NCBI GenBank assembly: GCA_947382445.1
Contig: CANCZH010000074.1
Span: forward strand, 1-7,719
Length of the DNA stretch: 7,719 nucleotides
From: an uncultured Clostridium sp.
GTDB taxonomy: Bacteria; Bacillota_A; Clostridia; TANB77; CAG-508
Reading direction: 5' to 3'
Numbering within the stretch: position 1 is the stretch's first letter; each line of letters opens with the position of its first letter. Under the pieces are notes generated by a model. That model did no database searches. It was not told the DNA's origin and was given only the letters and a program-made list of their open reading frames with translations. A program made the translations under genes and the position numbers. This document shows, one piece after another, positions 1-6,700 of the stretch.

Positions 1-1
1 A

Positions 2-235
2 GTATATGTCTGGGTCTTTGGTTCTTATGCAAAGAAAAAACAAACTGAAGGTAGTGATATTGATATTATTGTGAGAACAGAAGATGTTCTTGGGGGATTC
101 AAAATAGTGGAAGTAAAATTTGCATTAGAAGAGGCGTTAGAAAAGCCAGTTGATATTATAACAACTGGGAGTATAAAAGGATCATTATTAGAGGATGAGG
201 ATTTAGAAGAAGTTTTAATATATAGTAAAATTTAA
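2..235 (+). CDS. MNT-type nucleotidyltransferase, C-terminal part (5' end outside window)
   Basis: This is the 3' part of a small minimal-nucleotidyltransferase (MNT) protein: 77 codons are visible, ending at TAA 233-235. The polymerase-beta-type motif is clear near the left edge: V-F-G-S-Y, a short spacer, then S-D-I-D-I-I-V, giving the GS turn and two metal-binding aspartates. The tail (E-K-P-V-D-I-I-T followed by an acidic helix and L-I-Y-S-K-I) has the usual form of short MntA-like proteins, where a later aspartate in V-D-I/V completes the metal site. Members of this family are typically antitoxins that nucleotidylate a HEPN partner. No HEPN gene follows it; any partner would lie upstream, outside the window. 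The next gene starts 62 bases downstream on the same strand and might be co-transcribed. Seen: motif and stop. Inferred: antitoxin role. Confidence 0.85.
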   Translation, partial: VYVWVFGSYAKKKQTEGSDIDIIVRTEDVLGGFKIVEVKFALEEALEKPVDIITTGSIKGSLLEDEDLEEVLIYSKI

Positions 236-285
236 TATATATTATATAAGGTAATATTCAATTTTAAAACCGTAATTTGTCTAGT

Positions 286-290
286 AGGAG
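286..290 (+). promoter_or_regulatory. Ribosome binding site AGGAG that fixes a GTG start
   Basis: AGGAG lies seven bases before GTG at 298-300. This spacing is ideal and makes GTG 298 a better start than the in-frame TTG at 277, which has no purine-rich site before it. Confidence 0.75.
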
Positions 291-297
291 TAAACAA

Positions 298-852
298 GTG
301 AAATATTTAAAAGTAGTAGAAGGATTTAAATCAAATGCAGGAGATTTTGAATATAAAATTAATGAAGTAAATGTTGCAAATAATTGGAATCCTAATGCTA
401 ATAGTCCAAAAGAAATGGGTGGATTTAATTTTTCAAATGAAGAAAATATATTAAGATGGTTAGCAAGAGGAACAGTCATATATGATGTTATATTGCCAGA
501 AGATGCTGAAATTATTAAGATAAATCACCAATCAACTCCGAATGGTGTGTTTAGAAGTAATAAGATAATTTTAACGAATCCTAGAAAAATAACTGATAAA
601 CTTGCATTAGAATTGTATTATAAATCAAAATTTCCAGAAAGAACTTATTATAAAGCGTTAGCTGGAGTAGTTATTAGAAGTTTAACTAGAACAGCTGATC
701 AAATTATTAGAGATAAAATTAATAAAGATAATATTGATGAGGCAATATCAGAGTATGAAGATTTTTATTGTCCATCAAAAGAAGAAAGACCAAAAGATTA
801 TGCAAATTACTGCAAATATTTGAATATATTAAAGGATATAAAAAATAATTAA
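298..852 (+). CDS. Protein of unknown function, 184 aa
   Basis: I do not recognise a named function. The protein is soluble, with no signal peptide or membrane segment. It starts M-K-Y-L-K-V-V-E-G-F, then has a glycine/asparagine-rich stretch (W-N-P-N-A-N-S-P) leading into G-G-F-N-F-S and a strand-rich core (R-G-T-V-I-Y-D-V-I-L-P-E-D-A-E-I-I-K-I, then R-S-N-K-I-I-L-T-N-P-R-K-I). A mostly helical C-terminal half follows, with a charged end. The order 'GG-aromatic-F, short helix, G-T-x-I-x-x-V-x-L-P-x-D-A, K-I-I-L' reminds me of uncharacterised families in giant viruses and of DUF7666-like domains, but this is recollection, not a search. The GTG start is chosen for the AGGAG site seven bases upstream. 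It follows the MNT gene by 62 bases and ends at a bidirectional hairpin shared with the convergent HEPN/MNT operon. Codon use is A-rich, unlike the NRPS gene on the same strand. Confidence 0.8.
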   Translation: MKYLKVVEGFKSNAGDFEYKINEVNVANNWNPNANSPKEMGGFNFSNEENILRWLARGTVIYDVILPEDAEIIKINHQSTPNGVFRSNKIILTNPRKITDKLALELYYKSKFPERTYYKALAGVVIRSLTRTADQIIRDKINKDNIDEAISEYEDFYCPSKEERPKDYANYCKYLNILKDIKNN

Positions 853-874
853 ACAAGTTATAAATTGTAAAATA

Positions 875-900
875 AAAAAACAGCATTAGTGCTGTTTTTT
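875..900. terminator. Bidirectional rho-independent terminator
   Basis: A perfect inverted repeat lies between two convergent genes: an A-run plus CAGCA, a four-base TTAG loop, then TGCTG plus a T-run. The A and T tracts on the two sides let it work in both directions. It serves the unknown gene ending at 852 (+) and the MNT gene ending at 921 (-). Confidence 0.88.
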
Positions 901-920
901 CATTCAAATCGTTTTATAAT

Positions 921-1241
921 CTAGGCAACTTTTATGCCTGTGTCAATAATTTCTTTTACAAAGTAATCAGTGATTTCCTCAAAATCTTTTTTCTTTATAG
1001 GATGAGGTTCTATTCTAGCATCAATATCCCAAGTCATTCCCATTAATTTAGCCATGCAATCATAAATATCATCAAAATCATCGGAAATAACAGCAATATC
1101 AATATCGCTATTTTCATTTTCAGTACCTTTGGCATATGACCCAAATAAGATAATTGCTGTTACATTATAATGTTTTTTAATTTCTTCTGCAAATTTATTT
1201 ATTGTATTTAAAATATCTTTATTTATTGTTCTTTCAACCAT
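921..1241 (-). CDS. MNT-domain nucleotidyltransferase, HEPN partner (antitoxin-like)
   Basis: A 106-aa minimal nucleotidyltransferase. The fold signature is complete: I-I-L-F-G34-S35-Y-A-K-G, then N-S-D46-I-D48-I-A-V, giving the two metal-binding aspartates. The W-D-I-D-A-R-I-E-P-H-P segment at about residues 71-81 supplies the likely third carboxylate (D74 or E78). In characterised HEPN/MNT pairs the MNT protein transfers AMP units from ATP to the HEPN toxin and neutralises it; applying that here is inference from family and arrangement. The ATG at 1239-1241 has GGAGG seven bases upstream. That site sits inside the end of the HEPN gene, whose stop codon lies 19 bases into this one, so the two genes are probably translationally coupled. 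The gene ends before the shared hairpin at 875-900. Length is normal for the family. Confidence 0.9.
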   Translation of the reverse strand: MVERTINKDILNTINKFAEEIKKHYNVTAIILFGSYAKGTENENSDIDIAVISDDFDDIYDCMAKLMGMTWDIDARIEPHPIKKKDFEEITDYFVKEIIDTGIKVA

Positions 1242-1612
1242 TTTTGTACCTCCCCAATATTTTTTACTTGTTCAGCAGTATATTCGTTTGTACATTTTTC
1301 TTTGAAACTTTTCTTGTAGTCATCATATCTAGCACTTATATTAAAAGTATTAATTACTTGTATTTTTTCTCTTATTTCAATTGGAACATCTAAATTAGCT
1401 TTTTGAGAAAGCAATATTAAATTATGGATTTTAGGTGCTACTGGATTTTCAGGATTATTTTTAGCATATAAACCTTTTAATAATTTTTCTATTACTAAAT
1501 GACCTAAAAATAAGCACCAAGTATTTTTATTGTTTTCAAATAATATTTTCATTGTATCAAAATCATTATCGCTACTTTCAAGCCAATATTTCATTAAATC
1601 TATATTATCCAT
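1223..1612 (-). CDS. HEPN-domain protein (toxin-like partner of MNT)
   Basis: A 129-aa all-helical protein of the HEPN type (PF05168/COG2250-like as I read it). Typical features are the opening helix (Y-W-L-E-S-S-D-N-D-F-D-T-M), the helix with H38-L-V-I-E42-K43-L-L-K-G-L-Y, the P-x-x-H63-N-L-x-L-L segment, and the late S-A-R95-Y-D-D-Y motif. HEPN proteins are often RNases acting in toxin-antitoxin or defence systems, with the MNT partner as antitoxin. The catalytic R-x4-6-H motif of HepT-type toxins is not visible: R95 has no histidine four to six residues later. Nuclease activity is therefore uncertain. The frame is open for 16 more codons upstream, but ATG 1610-1612 is preferred because AGGAGG lies about 13 bases before it and homologues usually begin with such a short lead. 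It overlaps the downstream MNT gene by 19 bases. Confidence 0.87.
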   Translation of the reverse strand: MDNIDLMKYWLESSDNDFDTMKILFENNKNTWCLFLGHLVIEKLLKGLYAKNNPENPVAPKIHNLILLSQKANLDVPIEIREKIQVINTFNISARYDDYKKSFKEKCTNEYTAEQVKNIGEVQKWLKEQ

Positions 1613-1642
1613 ATTTTTAGTGTTCCCTCCTTTTTGTCTATC

Positions 1643-1671
1643 ATTATAAAATTTTAACATTATATTTATAA
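1643..1671 (-). promoter_or_regulatory. Possible promoter of the HEPN/MNT operon
   Basis: On the - strand there is a perfect TATAAT at 1648-1643, with only a weak -35 (TTATAA, 1671-1666) at 17 bases. A second TATAAT lies at 1664-1659. The gap between the tRNA terminator and the HEPN start is only about 55 bases, so a promoter here is expected, but the -35 is poor in this AT-rich DNA. Confidence 0.4.
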
Positions 1672-1707
1672 AAAAAATAACTTCATCAGCCTTATAACTG
1701 ATGAAGT
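1668..1707 (-). terminator. Rho-independent terminator of tRNA-Arg
   Basis: On the - strand a perfect 10-bp stem (ACTTCATCAG pairing with CTGATGAAGT, arms 1707-1698 and 1689-1680) encloses an eight-base loop. It is followed by TA and a run of seven or more T. It starts about 30 bases after the encoded CCA end of the tRNA. Confidence 0.9.
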
Positions 1708-1738
1708 CTATCTCATACGGATTCGTATAAGACTATTC

Positions 1739-1815
<77 letters not shown>

Positions 1816-1828
1816 ATGAGACTTATAT

Positions 1829-1857
1829 AGAATAACATTTTTATCTATTTTTGTCAA
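1829..1857 (-). promoter_or_regulatory. Promoter of tRNA-Arg
   Basis: A perfect -35 TTGACA (1857-1852) is 17 bases from the -10 TATTCT (1834-1829). TG one base before the -10 gives an extended -10. Transcription would begin only a few bases before the mature tRNA 5' end at 1815. This is a typical strong sigma-A promoter. Confidence 0.82.
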
Positions 1858-1892
1858 TACTTTTTATTTTAATTTTTAAAATTGTTTTTAGT

Positions 1893-1946
1893 TAAATAAA
1901 AAGATACTTTATATAAGTAATTATTTTCTTACTCATATAAAGTACC
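1893..1946 (-). terminator. Long hairpin terminator of the DUF6514-like gene
   Basis: On the - strand an 18-bp stem (arms 1946-1929 and 1920-1903, all paired, with two G-T pairs) closes an eight-base loop and is followed by TTTTTATTT. It lies 31 bases after the stop at 1977. It is unusually long and AT-rich for a terminator, but the T-run and its place leave little doubt. Confidence 0.85.
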
Positions 1947-1976
1947 TTTTCTCCTTTTGTGCTTCTTTTTTTAAAC

Positions 1977-2282
1977 TCATAAAATTTCTTCTACTATATC
2001 ATTTAACGTAATCGGTGTAACTTTGTTTGTTGTAAGAATATTAAGTATATTATCTATTACAGTTTCATCATTTGTTAAATTGTATATATTATTTTTCTCC
2101 TTCAATTTTTTCTTTCCTAAATATTCTCTTTTTACAATTTCAATTCCGTATAAATTTGATTTTTTAGTAATACTTTCTTTGTTCGTTTTTGCAATTTTGT
2201 AATATTCTAATTCTATATGGTTACTATTACTTTCTGCAAGTTCATCTTTATTAAGCACTATTCCCGCATAAAATTTTTTCAT
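1977..2282 (-). CDS. Small DUF6514-like protein
   Basis: A 101-aa soluble, lysine-rich protein of unknown function. The central Y-G-I-E-I-V-K-R-E-Y and the C-terminal helix with N-K-V-T-P-I-T-L-N-D-I-V-E-E-I-L match my memory of DUF6514, a family of small proteins found mainly in spore-forming Clostridia; I could not run a search. ATG at 2282-2280 is preceded by AGGAGG, four bases away. It is a single-gene unit: strong promoter at 2331-2303, 18-bp terminator at 1946-1903. Two TGNCGAA boxes ten bases apart lie upstream of the -35, so control by Spo0A, the master regulator of sporulation entry, is likely. This would tie the protein to post-exponential or early sporulation physiology. That role is inference from the promoter alone. 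Confidence 0.75.
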   Translation of the reverse strand: MKKFYAGIVLNKDELAESNSNHIELEYYKIAKTNKESITKKSNLYGIEIVKREYLGKKKLKEKNNIYNLTNDETVIDNILNILTTNKVTPITLNDIVEEIL

Positions 2283-2302
2283 TCTTCCTCCTTACCTATA
2301 CA

Positions 2303-2331
2303 AATATAGTGGCATTTTGTTTATATGTCAA
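2303..2331 (-). promoter_or_regulatory. Sigma-A promoter of the DUF6514-like gene
   Basis: A perfect -35 TTGACA (2331-2326), a 17-base spacer, and -10 TATATT (2308-2303). The expected start is near 2296, leaving a very short leader with the ribosome site right behind it. Confidence 0.82.
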
Positions 2332-2350
2332 GAGTTTTTGTATGATTGTA

Positions 2351-2367
2351 TTCGGCAATTTTCGACA
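2351..2367 (-). promoter_or_regulatory. Tandem Spo0A-type boxes (0A boxes)
   Basis: On the - strand the sequence reads TGTCGAA-AAT-TGCCGAA. Both heptamers match the 0A core TGNCGAA, in the same direction and exactly ten bases (one helical turn) apart, as expected for a bound Spo0A dimer. They end 20 bases upstream of the -35, at about -55 to -71, a position more compatible with activation than with repression. Confidence 0.62.
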
Positions 2368-2397
2368 TGTCTTTGGTGTAACTACTGATTTATTCAC

Positions 2398-2429
2398 AAA
2401 AATAGAAGGAGTATATTTATTCCTTTTAT
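2398..2429 (-). terminator. Possible weak terminator of the HtrA-like gene
   Basis: On the - strand an AAGGA/TCCTT stem, extended past one mismatch by three A/T pairs, has a ten-base loop and is followed by TTTTT. It lies about 35 bases after the stop at 2465. The stem is weak, and some read-through toward the next gene is possible. Confidence 0.45.
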
Positions 2430-2464
2430 AGAATTTTTTTCTATTTTTTCTTTTTTTGTCATTA

Positions 2465-3571
2465 TTATATACTTCCTAGTGTAGCTTCTATTTCAATTTT
2501 TTTGTTATTTCTTTTTAATGTTAATTTTACTTTTTCTCCAACATTTTTTTGATATATATATTCTTTTAGGCCATTCATTGTTGTAATTTCCAAATTGTCT
2601 ATTTTTTCTATGATGTCTCCTGGTAATAAGTTGCTATTTTTTAATGGTCCTGTTTTATCTATTTCTGCTATATATATTCCTTTTTCAAAGTTTATATTTG
2701 AGCTTAGGTATGGTATTACTTCTTTATCATATCCTGATATTCCTAGATACGGTTCTTCAAATTTTCCTGTTTGTATTAATTTGTTTAGTATTGGTTTTAT
2801 TATGTTTATTGGTATTGCAAATCCTATTCCTTCTGCATCTTCTATTTTTACTGTTGTTATTCCTATTATTTCTCCTATTTGATTTATTAATGGTCCTCCG
2901 CTATTTCCTTGATTTATTGTTGCATCTGTTTGTATTAAGCCTTCCATATATGTTTTTTTATTTTCTTCTTCTAGTCTTATTGTCCTGTTTGTTCCACTTA
3001 TTATTCCTGATGTTACCGTTCTTTGTAGTTCATATCCTACTGGATTTCCTATTGCATATACGTTTTGTCCTATTTTTATGTTTTCAGAATTTCCTAATGT
3101 CGCTACTGGTAAGTCTTTTAAATTTATTTTTATTATTGCTAAGTCTAAGTCCTTGCTTGCCCATACTACTACTCCATTATCTGTTATTCCATTTTTCATT
3201 GTTATGTAGCAAGTACTGTATTTATCTCCTGCTACATGCTGGTTTGTTAGAATATATCCCTCTTTTGCTATTATTACTCCGCTTCCTAACCCTAAATTTT
3301 CTGTGCTATTTTCTAAAAATATTGTTGTTCCTGTGTTCTTTATTTTTGAAATTCCTACTATGCTTTCTACCTGAGTTTCTAGCATATCTTCTAATTGAAT
3401 TGTATCTTCTTTTTGATAGGATAGTTTTGTTCCTACTACTTTTTCAGAGTATGTGTATTTTCTATTATCTAAAAATAAAGTATATGCTATTATTGTAAAT
3501 AGCGAAACTAATATTATAATTGCAAATAATATATAAATATTTTTGTTTCCTTTTGTTTCCATTCCATACAT
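2465..3571 (-). CDS. HtrA/DegP-family membrane-anchored serine protease with one PDZ domain
   Basis: A 368-aa trypsin-like protease of the HtrA/DegP family, which degrades or handles misfolded proteins outside the membrane. A single uncleaved-looking membrane segment at about residues 10-34 (I-Y-I-L-F-A-I-I-I-L-V) anchors it with the catalytic part outside. The protease domain spans about 60-265, with the full triad: H112 in T-N-Q-H-V, D143 in D-L-D-L-A, and S224 in G-N-S-G-G-P. One PDZ domain (about 272-365, with L-L-P-G-D-I-I and G-E-K-V-K-L-T) ends the protein, as in Bacillus HtrA-type proteins. ATG 3571-3569 is preferred: GGTGA lies five bases before it. A GTG nine bases further upstream (3580) and an ATG nine bases downstream are alternatives. 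It diverges from the NRPS gene across about 140 bases. A palindrome in its leader may be an operator. The coding strand is A-rich, unlike the T-rich NRPS. Confidence 0.93.
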   Translation of the reverse strand: MYGMETKGNKNIYILFAIIILVSLFTIIAYTLFLDNRKYTYSEKVVGTKLSYQKEDTIQLEDMLETQVESIVGISKIKNTGTTIFLENSTENLGLGSGVIIAKEGYILTNQHVAGDKYSTCYITMKNGITDNGVVVWASKDLDLAIIKINLKDLPVATLGNSENIKIGQNVYAIGNPVGYELQRTVTSGIISGTNRTIRLEEENKKTYMEGLIQTDATINQGNSGGPLINQIGEIIGITTVKIEDAEGIGFAIPINIIKPILNKLIQTGKFEEPYLGISGYDKEVIPYLSSNINFEKGIYIAEIDKTGPLKNSNLLPGDIIEKIDNLEITTMNGLKEYIYQKNVGEKVKLTLKRNNKKIEIEATLGSI

Positions 3572-3590
3572 AAAATTCACCCATCTTTAT

Positions 3591-3610
3591 ATTTGCCAAA
3601 TCTGGTAAAT
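3591..3610. promoter_or_regulatory. Imperfect palindrome in the protease leader, possible operator
   Basis: ATTTGCCA-AATC-TGGTAAAT is an inverted repeat with 7 of 8 paired bases and a four-base centre. It lies just downstream of a possible - strand -10 (TATATT, 3613-3608) and about 20 bases before the protease start, where a bound repressor would block transcription. I recognise no named operator: it is not a CtsR heptad repeat or a CIRCE element. Confidence 0.4.
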
Positions 3611-3652
3611 ATATACTTCTATTTTATTTTTAAATATTTTTTACTTTTTTGT

Positions 3653-3680
3653 TTGAAAAAATGTTTTTATGATATATAAT
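3653..3680 (+). promoter_or_regulatory. Promoter of the NRPS gene
   Basis: TTGAAA (3653-3658) and a perfect -10 TATAAT (3675-3680) are separated by 16 bases. The expected start is near 3687, giving a leader of about 25 bases. An AGGA ribosome site at 3695-3698 lies 11 bases before ATG 3710. Confidence 0.65.
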
Positions 3681-3709
3681 GCAAATAAAAAAATAGGATG
3701 TATTTTAAT

Positions 3710-6700
3710 ATGAACAAAGATTTTTACGATTTTACATATTCTCAAAAGTCTATTTGGGATGAAGAAAACTTTTTTAAGAAGAGTCCACTTAATAATATTG
3801 CTGGATTTTTAGTTATTAATGAAGAAGTTGATTTTAAAAAATTAAAGAAATCAATTTTGCGTTTTATTAAAAATAATGATAATTGTAGAATAAAATTAAA
3901 ACAGGTTGATGATTTGTCTTGTGTGCAATATTTTGAACCTTTTTATGACCAGGATATAGAGTTTCTTGAACTTCCTGATGCTTCTGCTGCAAAAAATTTA
4001 GTTAAGGCTCTTGTTAATATTCCTTTTAGGTTATTTGATTCATATTTATTTGAATTTAAGATTTTTAAGTTTCCAAATAATCATGGTGGTTTCTTGATTA
4101 ATGCTCACCATTTGGTTTTTGATGCTTGGTCTTCTGGCATTCTTATAAATCAAATTATGAATGATTATCAAGAACTTACTGATTCTGTACCAACTTTTTC
4201 TTATATTGATTATATCGAGTCTGAAAAGTCGTATATTAAAAGCAACAGATTTGCTAAAGATAAGGAGTTTTGGGAAAATTCTTTTAAGACAATTCCATCT
4301 CCTATTACTTTACCTGAATCTATAAAAAATTATAATTCAAGCATTTCTTCTTTTTCAAAGAGGAAAGATTTTACACTTTCTAAAAGAGCTTTAGCTAAGA
4401 TAAATTCTTTTTGTAGAGAAAAAAATTTGTCTCTTTTTGCGTTTTTTATGAGTGTATATTCTATTTATTTAGCTCGTATTAATAATGTTACTAATTTTGC
4501 GCTTGGTACTCCTGTGCTTAATAGAACTAATTTTCAAGAGAAAAATACTAGTGGTCTTTTTATTTCCACTATTCCTTTTTGCGTTAATTTAGATTGGAAT
4601 TCTTCTTTTGATGATTTTTCTACATATATTGCAACACAGACTATTTCTAGTTTTAGGCATCAGAAGTATCCTTATAAACTTTTGCTTGAAGATGTTCGAA
4701 AAAAGAATAGTGATGTTTCTACATTATATAATGTTCTTCTTTCTTATCAGAATGCAAGAGCTACAAATAATTCTAGTCTTGATTATACTTCTCAATGGAT
4801 TGCTCCATCTGCTATTTTTAATGATTTGCAGATTCATATTCATGATATTAATGATAGTGATACTTTAATAATTTCTTATGATTATAGAATTGCTAAATAT
4901 ACTGAAAAATCTATTGTAGAAACACATAATAGAATTTTAAATATTGTTAATCAAATTATTGATTCTGAAAATATTAAACTTTGTGATTTAGAAGTTGTTA
5001 CAAATACTGAAAAAACTTCTTTACTTTCTATGTGCTCTAATACAAAGAAATATTATCCAAAGAATAAATCTATTCAATATTTTATAGAACAACAAGTTCT
5101 AAGAACTCCAGATAAGGTTGCTGTTACTTGCAATGGTGTTAGTTTAACTTATAAAGAATTAAATGAAAAGGCTAATAGTTTGGCTTATCATTTAAGACAT
5201 TTAGGTGTTTTGCCTAATACTTTTGTTGGTATTTTGCAAAAAAGATCAGTAGAAATGTTTGTTAGTATTTTGGCTGTTTTGAAATCTGGTGGAGCTTATT
5301 TACCTTTGGATTTTAATTATCCGAAAGATAGAATTTCATATATGCTTGAAAATAGTGAAGCTAAAATTGTTTTGACTGAAGATTGTCTTTCTAATATAGT
5401 CCCTGATGGTATTTCTAAAGTTATTGTTGATTTGTCTGATAGTAATATTTTTGAGAAAAATACTACTAATCTTGAGTGTGTAAATAAGGGTAGTGATACT
5501 TGCTATATTATTTATACTTCTGGTTCTACTGGAAAACCAAAGGGTGTTAAGTTGAAACATCAAAATATTAATAACTTTATTTTAGGTATGTGTGATAAGA
5601 TTAATTTTTCAAAAAGTAAAACTATTGTATCTGTTACTACTATTTGTTTTGACATCTTTGTTTTAGAGAGTCTTTTACCTCTTCAAAATGGCTTAACTGT
5701 CATTTTGGCAAATGAGGAAGAACAGAATAGTCAGGTTTTGCTTAATGAGCTTTGTTTGAAAAATAAGGTTAATATTATTCAAACTACTCCATCTCGTATG
5801 AAAAAATTGACTGCTGATGTTGAGTATTGTAGTTATTTTAAATATATTACTGATATTTTAGTTGGTGGCGAAGCTTTTCCAAATACTTTACTTGAGCATT
5901 TGAAAAAAGTTGCTCATACTAATAATACTAAAATATATAATGTTTATGGTCCAACTGAAACTGCTGTATGGTCTACTGTTAAAAACTTAACTAATACTAG
6001 TGTTATTAATATTGGTAAGCCTATTTCTAATACTTCTGTTTATGTTTTAGACCCTGCAACTTGCCGCTTATTACCTAAAGGTATGGTTGGTAATTTGTTT
6101 ATTGGTGGTAGTGGTGTTTGCGCTGGCTATCATAAACGAGATGATTTGAATGAAACTTTATTTATAAAGAATAAGTATAACTCAAGAGAGATTATTTATA
6201 ATACAAATGATTTGGCTAAAATTAATTCTTCTAATGAAATTGTTCATTTAGGTAGAGCTGATTTTCAGGTTAAAATTCGTGGTTATAGAATTGAAATTGG
6301 TGAAATTGAAAACAGAATTTTAGAATATCCTGGTATAGTTGAAACTACTGTTGTTGCTCAGAATTCTAATTTCTTAATTTGTTATTATGTATCTAAAAAG
6401 GATATTATAATTTCAGAATTAGTTTCTTTTTTACTAGAAGATTTGCCAAATTATATGATTCCAGCTTACTTTGTCAAATTGGATAAACTTCCATTGACAC
6501 CTAATGGAAAAGTTGATAGAAAGGCTCTTCCTAAACCTAAGTTGGATGAGAATGAAAAAATTGTTGTTGCTTCAACTGATACTGAAAAACTACTTGAAAA
6601 AAATATTTTAGAGATTTTAAATAATAGTTTGAAAAGTGTTGATATTAATACTCCTTTTATTTCTTTGGGATTAGATTCACTTAGTATTGTTCAACTTCAA

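Noticed and set aside
277..300. TTG at 277 as start of the unknown 184-aa gene
   Set aside because: No ribosome site precedes it, and the AGGAG that serves GTG 298 lies inside that extension.
719..907. 62-codon - strand frame across the end of the unknown gene
   Set aside because: It runs through the bidirectional terminator and is antisense to a better-supported gene.
1202..1393. Hydrophobic + strand frame antisense to HEPN/MNT
   Set aside because: Shadow of two genes with clear motifs and coupled ribosome sites.
1613..1660. N-terminal extension of the HEPN protein by 16 residues
   Set aside because: The extension would translate through the AGGAGG site and promoter region. ATG 1610-1612 follows a ribosome site and gives the normal family length.
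1903..1946. 18-bp inverted repeat as a mobile-element end or MITE
   Set aside because: It is followed by a T-run and placed right after a stop codon, so a terminator explains it; no target duplication or second copy is seen.
2644..3498. 284-codon + strand open frame, extremely leucine-rich and hydrophobic
   Set aside because: It lies antisense to the HtrA protease, which has a full catalytic triad. The leucines come from A-rich codons read backwards; there is no plausible ribosome site.
4608..4868. Small + strand hydrophobic frame inside the NRPS, and similar ones at 5336-5563 (-) and 7473-7703 (+)
   Set aside because: They overlap the conserved C, A and R domain sequence in other frames and have no ribosome sites.
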